Shown: positions 25,701 through 32,260 of the stretch, in pieces
Position numbering within the stretch: the stretch's first letter is position 1
Layout of the letters: the number at the start of each line of letters is the position of its first letter
Assembly (NCBI RefSeq): GCF_023276435.1
Contig: NZ_JALLPO010000005.1
Location: forward strand, 124,001-188,000
Source: Sphaerisporangium perillae
Lineage (GTDB): Bacteria; Actinomycetota; Actinomycetes; Streptosporangiales; Streptosporangiaceae
Length of the DNA stretch: 64,000 nt
Direction: 5' to 3'
The notes under the pieces: generated by a model
The model's database searches: none
Told to the model about the DNA's origin: nothing
What the model saw: only the letters and a program-made list of their open reading frames with translations
Made by a program: the position numbers and the translations under genes

Positions 25701-26226
25701 GCCCCTTACGGAGGCATGGCGGCTCGGCGGCATCGTGACGCGGTGGCTCGTCGAGCGGGGGGTGATCGCGGCCGAGCGCACGGCCTGCGTGGCCGGAGAG
25801 CGGCGGGCTCACGCTCCGGGCGACCGGTACGCCTCGGCGCTGGCGTCGCCGGACGCCGGCCTTCACGCGCGGGCGCGCAACGGTGTGCAGGTGCTGATCG
25901 GGCACACCGCGAGCCACTCCGGAAGGCCGGCCTCGCTGATCTGCCCGAACTGCGGGGCCGAGGCGCCGTTGATCGAGCACGACCGCCCCGCCGCGCGCTG
26001 GTACGAGGTCGCCGGCCTCGTCTCGGAATGGGTGGACGGCGCCGATCCGGCGCACCGTTGCACCGCGTGCGAGTGCGCCGGACGGCTGCGCGACTGGAGG
26101 TTCGAGCCGCGCGTGGTGTTCGGCCACCTGGCCGTCCGCTTCTGGAACTGGCCGCCGCTCGCCCCCGGATTCGCGGCCGACCTGTCACAGGTGATCGGAC
26201 ACCCTGTCGAGATCCTCCAGGCCTGA
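22747..26226 (+). CDS. STAND-like NTPase with 13 TPRs and a C-terminal zinc-ribbon domain
   Basis: A 1159-residue protein. Residues 10-50 carry FVGRAEWL and Walker A GDGGIGKSF (42-50); Walker B is IALFFDTFE (190-198). A helical linker follows to about 515. Thirteen near-identical 34-residue TPR units then run to about 960, with consensus YEEALADFDRAIELDG. The C-terminal 100 residues hold CPNCG at 1066-1070 and CTACEC at 1105-1110, a probable zinc ribbon, then VFGHLAVRFWNWPPL, which I associate with small standalone actinobacterial proteins of unknown role. GTG 22747 has AAGGCGG upstream; ATG 22762 has no such site. The architecture suits a signal-responsive NTPase, possibly in defence, but no effector nuclease or protease domain is visible. 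Confidence 0.75.
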   Translation: MVDTFMSGPSFVGRAEWLALFRENLVRRPDDVDRRSVFALHGDGGIGKSFLLARLREIAAVQGRLTAGANEKQYDVPDVMRSIADDLRAQGVRLRRFEQWHASYLRQRRESPADQESPGQALAETAVRAGLGMAKTVPVVGFAAEAVDPKALAKPIQRLLAGNGRPHGSSPLEEGTRIFLDDLRQAGQPIALFFDTFEYTAAYLQGWLRDLVRDLVRGKPDGLPAATLVTIAGRHRLNLNVWSDCLGRIADVPLAPFTEVESRRLLASRGVTDEPRVAAALSRTGGFPLALAIVAQNCPDDPAAMGEPYDDLFERILQWETDDDRRECALVCSLARRIDQDVVALLAEGRAKELYEWLRAQAFVTPQDGGFEYHSIVRGAMVRVHRGRSLREWKSGHRRLAAAHRAWRDELDLTDEDGWYEPAWQEHMLEETYHRLCADGARVLPDLFAGGIAACHASVSLGRRWADAVAQAGEDGPTASLSELGAALRSAVEGDLDDGVPFLDLLLRQARLSWTDRAEAFRVRGRYHRVNDRLDLALADFDRSLEINPDHAQALSGRGETYRLHDRFEEALRDFDRAIEIDPEDDWTIDSRGRVYWALKRYDEALADFTRAYELNPTAAISIAARGAVHSEMGNHDQAVADFDIAIDLDGEYDWAMANRGEAYRVTDRYQEALADFDRAIDLDGEHAWAIASRAQTYHSLERYTEALADFDRAIELRGDYIWAIASRGATYQAMRRYEEAIADYGRVITIDPDYRWALAGRGRAYSALGRYAEALADLDRAIELDGEDAWSVCNRGETYDLMHRHLEAIADLDRALELGEVDAAGVLGSRGQAYTALGRYGEALADFDRAIELDGRYAWALALRGETYRLMRRYEEAIADFDRALEIDGADAWTIGGRAQTCLSAGRYQDARRDCDRALEIDTENAWAFEVRGRVHRALGDHQAACADLRRAVELKPDDDHLLDLAMTCGAGADELGTLAAVGVPLTEAWRLGGIVTRWLVERGVIAAERTACVAGERRAHAPGDRYASALASPDAGLHARARNGVQVLIGHTASHSGRPASLICPNCGAEAPLIEHDRPAARWYEVAGLVSEWVDGADPAHRCTACECAGRLRDWRFEPRVVFGHLAVRFWNWPPLAPGFAADLSQVIGHPVEILQA

Positions 26227-26320
26227 GCGCCCACCACCCCAATGATCAATCACAAACCACCAGACCCGCGCCGCCACCGAGCCACTGCCGGAAGAGCGAC
26301 ATACGACCTACCGCGCACCT

Positions 26321-26569
26321 TCAAAGCCGCGGCGGATAGATGTGTTCCAGACGATCGACGTGCGCCGCGTAAATGAATGGACCGGGATCCTGCGCCGCGC
26401 TGAAGATAGCGCGTTGGTTGAACAAGAACCGCTGAGCACATTCAATAGAGGTGAGGTCTCCCCGGGTGACGACGAAACAACGGGCAGAGTGCTCGGTGAC
26501 CGCGTCGATCTCGGCGCGACGATAGCGAATGCGCTTGTAGAACTTAGGCGGCTGTTCGGGTTGCGACAC
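26321..26569 (-). pseudogene. 5'-truncated PIN-like toxin (VapC-type, PIN_10 family)
   Basis: The frame from GTG 26569 matches the C-terminal half of the PIN-like toxins that accompany DUF433-type antitoxins: KRIRYRRAEIDAVTEHSARC, then DLTSIECAQRFLFNQRAIF and DPGPFIYAAHVDRLEHI. Intact members have about 60 more N-terminal residues with acidic active-site positions and a KDxRIRYR segment. Here that half is missing, and the remnant is joined directly to the end of the antitoxin gene, which it overlaps by 26 nt. The product, if made, should be inactive as a nuclease. Confidence 0.65.
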
Positions 26570-27242
26570 GGACGGCGTCCTCGACTTCTGCGCGGCTGAG
26601 ACCGTATTCCTCCGCGACGGTGTCCAGTGGTTCGCCCGCGCGGAACAAATCGATGACGTCCTCCAGTCGCGCACCCCCGTGTGCGAATCTGGGTCGACCG
26701 AACGCGTGATCGGGATCGACGGTGACTTCGGCAACGCGGTACTGCGGCAGTCGGATGACCTGTGCGTAGCCGTCAGCGGCGAATTCGACGCGCCGCAGGT
26801 AATCTTCGACGATCTGGGAGAAAACCCGCTGGTTGTTCCGAACGACGACCAGTTCTCTTGCTGACTCACCTTCCGGGGTGTCTCCAGCGTGTTCGGCGAA
26901 GTCGTACAGGACCTCTGCGCCGTCGGTGTAGAGGCGGCGGCTGGCAAGTGCGTATTCGACACCGAGCTCTCGTTCCAAGGCGTCGATCGCCGGCCGGATC
27001 CGCTGGAGAGGCACTCCGGAGTGGCGGAAGGCGGCAAGCGCGTATCCTTCCGCCAGCCCGACGAAAGGAAGCGCCGGCTCGTGGCGTCGGCTAGGAGACT
27101 TCGCCGTGATCACAGGCCTGCCGCGGACGGTCCCGCGCTCGTAGCCATAAGCCCAGGTGCTCAGCGTCGATGGTGGCACAGCTAGATAGGACGCGGCCTC
27201 TGCTACGCCGTACAGCGGTGTCGAGAACCGATCAATGGCCAT
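26544..27242 (-). CDS. HTH/DUF433-type antitoxin, partner of the truncated PIN-like toxin
   Basis: A 232-residue protein starting at ATG with GGAGG 7 nt upstream. The N-terminus (LYGVAEAASYLAVPPSTLST) looks like a MerR/excisionase helix-turn-helix. The middle has a conserved helical domain (FVGLAEGYALAAFRHSGVPL). The C-terminus (RLEDVIDLFRAGEPLDTVAE, ending EYGLSRAEVEDAVRVA) is a DUF433-type antitoxin domain. The protein appears intact, while its toxin has lost its N-terminal half. It may still autorepress its promoter. Known members neutralise a cognate PIN-like RNase. Confidence 0.75.
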   Translation of the reverse strand: MAIDRFSTPLYGVAEAASYLAVPPSTLSTWAYGYERGTVRGRPVITAKSPSRRHEPALPFVGLAEGYALAAFRHSGVPLQRIRPAIDALERELGVEYALASRRLYTDGAEVLYDFAEHAGDTPEGESARELVVVRNNQRVFSQIVEDYLRRVEFAADGYAQVIRLPQYRVAEVTVDPDHAFGRPRFAHGGARLEDVIDLFRAGEPLDTVAEEYGLSRAEVEDAVRVATRTAA

Positions 27243-27451
27243 GCGCCACCTCCCGTCTCCGCTGCTCGTCTGTCACGAGATGTTACCGACGCGACGGGCT
27301 CATGTCCCGGCGAGGGAACATCCCGATCACAGAGTGTAGCAAGCATGATCGAGATCTACTCATCAGCGTCTGTTGAGGGCTAAGAGGCCGGGGCTCGGTC
27401 ACCCGGGGCGGGGTTGGAGTAAGGGCTGGAGCGGGAGTCTCGCCGCGGCCC

Positions 27452-27649
27452 TGCCTCGTTCACCTCGAACAGGTCGATGTCGGCGAGGCGAAGGCCCGCG
27501 CGGCGCAGAACCTTCTCGGTGGCCGGGATGACCCCGGTCAGCATGAGCAGCGGATCGGATCCGGTGACCGCGAAGCTGTGCAGGCGCGCCAGCGGGCGCA
27601 GGCCGAGCCTGGCCGCCGTCTCGCTGGTCGTGACGAGCACGGCCGCTCC
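27452..27649 (-). pseudogene. Thiolase (acetyl-CoA acetyltransferase) fragment
   Basis: About 66 codons correspond to the middle of a thiolase: GAAVLVTTSETAARLGLRPL, HSFAVTGSDPLLMLTGVIPA and LADIDLFEVNEA. Neither the N-terminal domain with the nucleophilic Cys nor the C-terminal CxG and GHP motifs is present. After VNEA the frame turns into unrelated Arg/Ser/Pro sequence. On the other side it abuts an oppositely oriented regulator fragment within about 4 bp. It is a clear relic of a deleted gene. Confidence 0.75.
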
Positions 27650-27653
27650 GCGC

Positions 27654-27968
27654 GACATCCTGGCCGCGCGCCTGCGCCACCTGGTCGAGGCCGGGGTCCT
27701 TGAGAAGATCCCCTACAGCGAGCGGCCCCCGCGGTTCGAATACCGCGCCACCGAGGCGGGCCGGGAACTGGGCGACGTACTCCACCTGCTACGGCAGTGG
27801 GGCGACCGCCATCTGGCCGATCGGCCCCCCGTGGTCGTCGAACACTCCTGCGGTGCCGACCTCGAGGCGGTCGTCGTCTGCCGCTCCTGCGGGCAGGCCG
27901 CCGAGAACGGCTCCTCCGGCATCCGCTTCATGGTCCCTGGCTGGAGCGTGACGGGCGCCACGGCCTGA
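27654..27968 (+). pseudogene. 5'-truncated HxlR family regulator
   Basis: From about 27654 the frame matches the C-terminal part of HxlR winged-helix regulators: ARLRHLVEAGVLEKIPYSER, PPRFEYRATEAGRELGDVL and LRQWGDRHL, followed by a tail with HSCGADLEAVVVCRSCG (four Cys/His, possibly metal binding). The N-terminal helices including the start and first HTH helix are replaced by the thiolase relic. The stop codon falls inside the first 52-bp repeat copy. An in-frame start exists upstream, but a functional product is unlikely. Confidence 0.7.
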
Positions 27969-28172
27969 GCGTGGTCAGTGGGCCGCGTTCCATGCGGTGA
28001 TCGCGGCCGGCCACGGCCTGGGCGTGTCAGTGGGCCACGTTCCATGCGGTGATCGCGGCCGGCCACGGCCTGGGCGTGTCAGTGGGCCGCGTTCCATGCG
28101 GTGATCGCGGCCGGCCACGGCCTGGGCGTGTCAGTGGACCGCGTTCCACACGGTGATCGCCGTCCGCCACGC
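27957..28172. repeat. Four-copy 52-bp tandem repeat
   Basis: The landmark TCAGTGG recurs at 27975, 28027, 28079 and 28131, an exact 52-bp period. Copies 1-3 are nearly identical; copy 4 is diverged and shorter and coincides with the last 42 bp of a small leftward ORF. Each copy, read leftward, encodes the tail AITAWNAAH and a TGA. The array joins the stop of the HxlR relic to the end of the small ORF. Unit length and lack of distinct spacers exclude CRISPR. Confidence 0.9.
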
Positions 28173-28262
28173 GAGCAGGGTGAACTCGACTCCGAGTCGC
28201 AGCCATTCCCGCCGCTCGCGGTTCCCGTGGCGACGTTGGTGTCTCTTCCTTCTGTCGGCCAT
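28131..28262 (-). CDS. 43-residue small basic protein
   Basis: ATG preceded by AAGGGGGG with 5-nt spacing opens a 43-codon frame. The N-terminal 20 residues are strongly basic (MADRRKRHQRRHGNRERREW), and the second half is amphipathic to hydrophobic (LGVEFTLLAWRTAITVWNAV). Three degenerate copies of its last 13 codons follow as 52-bp repeats. It could be a membrane-active peptide or a small transmembrane protein. No family recognised. Confidence 0.5.
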   Translation of the reverse strand: MADRRKRHQRRHGNRERREWLRLGVEFTLLAWRTAITVWNAVH

Positions 28263-28743
28263 CTTGGCCCCCCTTTCCATCGCCCGGTCCTGCGAGGCGG
28301 GGACATCCGCGTGATGGGCACGCCCCAAGCCCGCTCTCGTCGAGCGTCCGCGCGGGGTGGATGGACTCCTGGCCGGAGACCGGGGGGCTGGTCCGGAAGC
28401 CGTTCCGGGGTGCAACCATGCCGGGCGCGTCAATAGTGGCATCGCGCGCGCCCACGGTGTCGGCCGACACGAAGCGCCTACTCGAATGGAGACGTTTCCC
28501 CACGTCAGGCGCACGCGCGAGTTATTGACATGATCGTACCCAGTGGTAATGACCTTGTAACCTCCAGGCCAGAGGTCGATGATCGGTCATGGCGGAGGAC
28601 GAGGCCGCCGAATCCAAGGGCCTGACATCGTCGAGTCCACCGGATCGAAGCCGGCGCCGACTGGCGTACCGGCCCATGCGGGCCGGTCCCCGTGCGCCGC
28701 AGGATGCAAGCGGTGATCAACCGCTTTGCCGTACCTTCGGGGC
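28263..28743. other. 481-bp region without a recognised gene
   Basis: No convincing reading frame. The sequence around 28515-28565 is locally AT-rich and contains a promoter-like pair listed separately. The rest is ordinary high-GC sequence. Confidence 0.45.
28525..28552 (+). promoter_or_regulatory. Possible promoter (TTGACA-16-TAATGA)
   Basis: TTGACA at 28525-28530 and TAATGA at 28547-28552 are separated by 16 bp in a locally AT-rich patch. It would read toward the DUF3592 gene 190 bp away. Unsupported by transcript data. Confidence 0.35.
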
Positions 28744-29187
28744 GTGTCAGACAAGGGAGATGTCCCGCTCATTCTCGGAATCATCGGTACGGTCCTGGCC
28801 GTCCTCGGGAGCGCGGTGGTCCTGCACACCCGCGACTTCCGTAGACGCGCCCGGCGAGCGCAGGCGCAGGTGGTCCGGTTGCGGGCGTACCGGACCGGCG
28901 CGTCGCGGCGAGAGCGGCGGAACAGCGCCGTCTACCACCCGGTCCTTCGCTTCACGACCGCCGAGGGCGAGCGCGTCGAAGCCGAGTCCCCCGTCGGCAG
29001 CAACCCGCCGCCGGCCCGGGCCGGCGAGCGGGTCCGGATCCTGTACGACCCGGCGGACCCGGCCCAGGTCCGCATCGACAGCGCGATGGGTGGCGGGATG
29101 CTCCTCGGGGGCGTCTTCATCGGCGCCGGGCTGCTGGTTCTCGCGCTGGGAGTGCGTCTCGGCCTCGTATCCGCGCTGCTGACCTGA
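28744..29187 (+). CDS. DUF3592 domain membrane protein
   Basis: A 147-residue protein from GTG 28744 (MSDKGDVPLILGIIG). Two transmembrane segments (residues about 8-25 and 118-140) flank a soluble domain with YHPVLRFTTAEGERV and GERVRILYDPADPAQVRID, which are diagnostic of DUF3592. A TTG six codons upstream is an alternative start. The family is widespread in actinobacteria and of unknown function. It appears monocistronic. Confidence 0.75.
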   Translation: MSDKGDVPLILGIIGTVLAVLGSAVVLHTRDFRRRARRAQAQVVRLRAYRTGASRRERRNSAVYHPVLRFTTAEGERVEAESPVGSNPPPARAGERVRILYDPADPAQVRIDSAMGGGMLLGGVFIGAGLLVLALGVRLGLVSALLT

Positions 29188-29294
29188 CCGCGCGTCCCGT
29201 GAACGCCGCAGGACGCCGATCTGGAGGAGGGCGACCGCGTCCGCCGGGGTTCGCCGCAGGTCGAATGACCCTTCCCGTGATCAGGGCGACGGGC

Positions 29295-30554
29295 TCAGCC
29301 GTGACGGAGGACGAAGTCGTCCTCCGCGTCTCCTCCGCCCACCGATCCGACCGCCCACAGGCTCGAGGTGCCCGGGATGCGGGCGATGCCGGTTCTGGCG
29401 ATGTCGTCGGACTCCTCGTACTGCTGGCCGTCGTCGTGTTCCCGCAGCAGCGGGCCGTACGACGGCGTCCACTTCTGCCCGTCGTAGTGCAGGAACAGGG
29501 CCTGGCCGGAATGGTCGGCGTCGATCCCGCTGATCCAGACGTCGGCGGGGCCGAAGGCCGTGACGCCGTCGAGCCTGCCACGCGGGATCGGGGCCTCGAC
29601 CTTCTGCCAGGAGGCGCCGTTGTAGTGCAGGACCAGCGGGGTCTCGGGCCGGTCGGCGGACGGCGACACGCTCCCCACCGCCCACACGTCGGAGGGTGAG
29701 ACCATCCAGACCCTGCGCAGCACTCCACCGGTGATCTGCGGCGTCGGCTCGCGTTGCCAGGACTGGATCTCCGTGCCGGACACGGCGGTGCCGTGCCAGA
29801 CCATCGGGGTGCCCGGCGTGCCCGACGTGCCCGACGATGCCGCGGCGTCGCTGCCGACCGCCCACACATGACCCCGCTTGGCGGTGACCGCCAGCAAGTA
29901 CCCGTCGGCGCTCAGCGCTTGCCGGAAGCCCTGCGGCCGCCATTCCGTGATGACGCCCTGCGAGGCGTTGCGGCCGACCAGCCAGGCGTGGCCGCCGCTG
30001 GTCGCCACGTCGGACAGGAAGTAGTCCTCGGCGACGCCGTAGGGATGCGACCCCGTCCAGCGGGCGCCGTTCCAGTGCGCGGCGTAGGGGCTCTCGCCGT
30101 TGCCGACGATCCACACGTCGTCGGGGCCGCCCGCACTGACGCCGACCAGATGCCAGGCGTCCGAGGAGCTCACGGCCGTCTGGGTCCAGCGGGCGCCGTC
30201 CCAGTGCTGGAGGGCGGGGGTGCCCTCACGGTCCTCGGCGCTCTCCTTGTACCCGACGGCCCACGCGTTGCCCGGGCCGGCCGCGGCGACGTCGAGCAGG
30301 GCCGCGCTGCCTTCGAGCCGCGCGCCCGGGACGGTCTTCCAGTCGGGTGAGGCGGCGATCTCGCCGGTGGCGGCGGGGCTCGCGCCGACCGGAGACGTCC
30401 CACCGGCGGAGGGTCCTCCAGGAGGCGCCGTGGAGGCGGGCGTGGCCGGGTTAGCGGCCGGCCGCGTGGCGGGTGTGCCCGCGGGACCGCCGCCGCAGGC
30501 GGCCGCCAGAGCCAGGCAGGCCATCGCGATCGGCCACCGGCACGTTGTCCCCAT
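29295..30554 (-). CDS. Secreted lipoprotein with beta-propeller-like repeats
   Basis: A 419-residue protein with a signal peptide and lipobox (LALAAAC), then a low-complexity Pro/Ala/Thr/Gly linker of about 50 residues. The remainder has repeated blades of the form DVWAVGS...HYNGASWQKV, for example NAWAVGYKE, DDVWIVGNGE, HVWAVGSDA, DVWAVGSVS and SLWAVGSVG, roughly every 45-50 residues. This is a propeller of the Kelch/BNR-like type seen in actinobacterial surface lipoproteins. ATG 30554 has GGGAG at 10 nt; ATG 30563 is the alternative. Role unknown, possibly carbohydrate or protein binding at the surface. Confidence 0.7.
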   Translation of the reverse strand: MGTTCRWPIAMACLALAAACGGGPAGTPATRPAANPATPASTAPPGGPSAGGTSPVGASPAATGEIAASPDWKTVPGARLEGSAALLDVAAAGPGNAWAVGYKESAEDREGTPALQHWDGARWTQTAVSSSDAWHLVGVSAGGPDDVWIVGNGESPYAAHWNGARWTGSHPYGVAEDYFLSDVATSGGHAWLVGRNASQGVITEWRPQGFRQALSADGYLLAVTAKRGHVWAVGSDAAASSGTSGTPGTPMVWHGTAVSGTEIQSWQREPTPQITGGVLRRVWMVSPSDVWAVGSVSPSADRPETPLVLHYNGASWQKVEAPIPRGRLDGVTAFGPADVWISGIDADHSGQALFLHYDGQKWTPSYGPLLREHDDGQQYEESDDIARTGIARIPGTSSLWAVGSVGGGDAEDDFVLRHG

Positions 30555-30633
30555 GGACGGCATGCTCCCAGGAAGCGTCGCGGCCACGCCACCGTTCCGC
30601 CTGGAGCGTGTCGAGTGGCGCGGCTCGCCGTCC

Positions 30634-31566
30634 TCAGCCGATGCCGCGGCCGACGTCGCCGTACACGTCCAGGACCAGGTCCCAGAAGCGGGGCACGTCC
30701 AGCGAGGTGCCGACCAGGGCGTTCGGCGCGCGGTCGCCGAGGTCGAAGTCGGTCACGGTCATCCCGGAGGTGAACCGGCCCGCCGTCTCCACCTGGACCA
30801 CCGCCGGCTCCACCGTGACCAGCGTGGGGTCGATCAGGTAGGCGATCGCGCAGGCGTCGTGGACGGCGGGCCCCTCCTCGGCGGTGACCATGCCGTAGAA
30901 CTCGACGCACGGTACGAGCAGGTCGGCGCCGAGCCGGCCCATCGTGCGCATGCGGTCGACCACCTTGCCGACCGCCAGCGCCTGGCGGCTCACGTCCAGG
31001 CCGATCATGGTCACCGTCCAGCCGGCGTCGAACACGATGGCGGCGGCCTCGGGGTCGGCGGCGATATTGAACTCGGCGGCGGGGGAGAAGTTGCCCCGGG
31101 TGTAGGAGCCGCCGAGGATCGCGAACTCGCGCGCCCAGTCGACGATCCTCGGCTCCTTGAGCAGGGCGAGCGCGATGTTGGTCAGCGGGCCGATCGCGAC
31201 CAGGGTGACCTCGCCCGGGGCGGCTTTGAGGGTCTCGATGATGAAGTCGGCAGCGTGGCCCTCGCCCACCGGGAGTGTCGCCTCGGGCAGGCGCGCCCCG
31301 CCGAGGCCGTGCTCGCCGTGGACGCTCGCGGCGTTCACCCGGCTGCGCAGGAGCGCGCCCGCGCTGCCGGGGATGACCGGGACGCCCGGGAACCCGAGGA
31401 ACTCGCGCAGCCGCAGCGCGTTGCCGGTCGTGTAGGCGAGGTCGACGTTGCCGCCGACCGTGGTGACGCCGAGGATCGAGAGGGCGGGGCTTCCGTGCGC
31501 CAGGGTGATGGCGAGGGCGTCGTCGATGCCGGGATCGCAGTCGATGATGATCTTCTTTGGGGCCAC
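30634..31566 (-). CDS. Nucleoside hydrolase (IUNH family)
   Basis: A 310-residue enzyme that splits the N-glycosidic bond of ribonucleosides. The calcium-binding DCDPGIDDALA is at residues 9-19, with ILGVTTVGGNV following. AIGPLTNIALAL, AILGGSYTRGNFSPAAEFNI and the C-terminal HDACAIAYLIDP complete the active site. Length matches the family. Its role in nucleoside salvage yields ribose, which may connect to the ribose operon elsewhere in the window, though the genes are far apart. Confidence 0.9.
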   Translation of the reverse strand: MAPKKIIIDCDPGIDDALAITLAHGSPALSILGVTTVGGNVDLAYTTGNALRLREFLGFPGVPVIPGSAGALLRSRVNAASVHGEHGLGGARLPEATLPVGEGHAADFIIETLKAAPGEVTLVAIGPLTNIALALLKEPRIVDWAREFAILGGSYTRGNFSPAAEFNIAADPEAAAIVFDAGWTVTMIGLDVSRQALAVGKVVDRMRTMGRLGADLLVPCVEFYGMVTAEEGPAVHDACAIAYLIDPTLVTVEPAVVQVETAGRFTSGMTVTDFDLGDRAPNALVGTSLDVPRFWDLVLDVYGDVGRGIG

Positions 31567-31674
31567 ACCTGTAGCTTGCTGGACGCCTCCCGGCCCGCCA
31601 AATCGTTAACGGCTCGCGCGGAATGATCCGTGGGGCCGTGTGTACGGCTCGCGGGAACGATCCGCCGCGCCGTG

Positions 31675-31709
31675 TACGGCTCGCGCGGGACGTGGACGCG
31701 CGAGCCGTA
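31675..31709 (-). terminator. Hairpin between small protein and nucleoside hydrolase genes
   Basis: TACGGCTCGCGCG pairs perfectly (13 bp) with CGCGCGAGCCGTA across a 9-nt loop. It starts 10 bp past the stop of the leftward small protein gene. Two further copies of the left arm occur at about 31609 and 31644, 32-35 bp apart, so the hairpin is part of a short direct-repeat cluster. No T-tract. Confidence 0.55.
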
Positions 31710-31719
31710 CGGCGTGGGG

Positions 31720-32019
31720 TCAGCGCCGGATGACGTGCAGGACGCTGGCGATCCGCTCCGCGGCCGTGACGATGTCGGAGGCGTGGCCGATGCGGCCGGC
31801 CCACGAGAGCCAGAACCACCATTCGCCGTCCGCCGCGTTGGCGGCGAGGACATCCTCGGTGACGGCCGGGGCCATGGGGTTGATCACGCGGAGGCGCGGA
31901 TAGAGCCCGGTGCGGGCGGTCAGGCGCACTTGGAAGGCGTGCGCCTCCAACTGGGCGGCGAGCCGCTCCAGGTGATCGATGGCCTCTGCCGACTGGATGT
32001 TCACTTCTGCCGTCTTCAT
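31720..32019 (-). CDS. Conserved small protein divergent from the XRE regulator
   Basis: A 99-residue soluble protein from ATG 32019, which has GGAG at 6 nt; ATG 32022 and 32040 are alternatives. The fold looks alpha/beta: an N-terminal helix (DHLERLAAQLEAHAFQVRL), strands around YPRLRVINPMAP, and a conserved GEWWFWLSWAGRI. Such small proteins are common next to XRE-TPR regulators in Streptosporangiaceae; I know no function. A hairpin terminator follows. Confidence 0.55.
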   Translation of the reverse strand: MKTAEVNIQSAEAIDHLERLAAQLEAHAFQVRLTARTGLYPRLRVINPMAPAVTEDVLAANAADGEWWFWLSWAGRIGHASDIVTAAERIASVLHVIRR

Positions 32020-32260
32020 CATGGTCTCCAGCGGGGACATCGGTGACCTGTTGGGGACAAGACTGAACCGGCTCGCGCCTACCGGCAATCGGAGCAAATC
32101 CACTGATAAGTGGAATACCGTCGGATGGGGGCGGGGTTTCCGTGGAAACCACGCGGATGCTCAGGCATCAGTCCCATAACGCTGTCGGGCAATAGGTGCC
32201 GCCTGGTTAACATCGGGGAAACATCCGTAAGGCCGAACACTCCAGTGGCGGAGGCAAGAA

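Noticed and set aside
27957-28172. CRISPR array
   Set aside because: The unit repeats head to tail at 52 bp with no distinct unique spacers and no cas genes; it is a simple tandem repeat.
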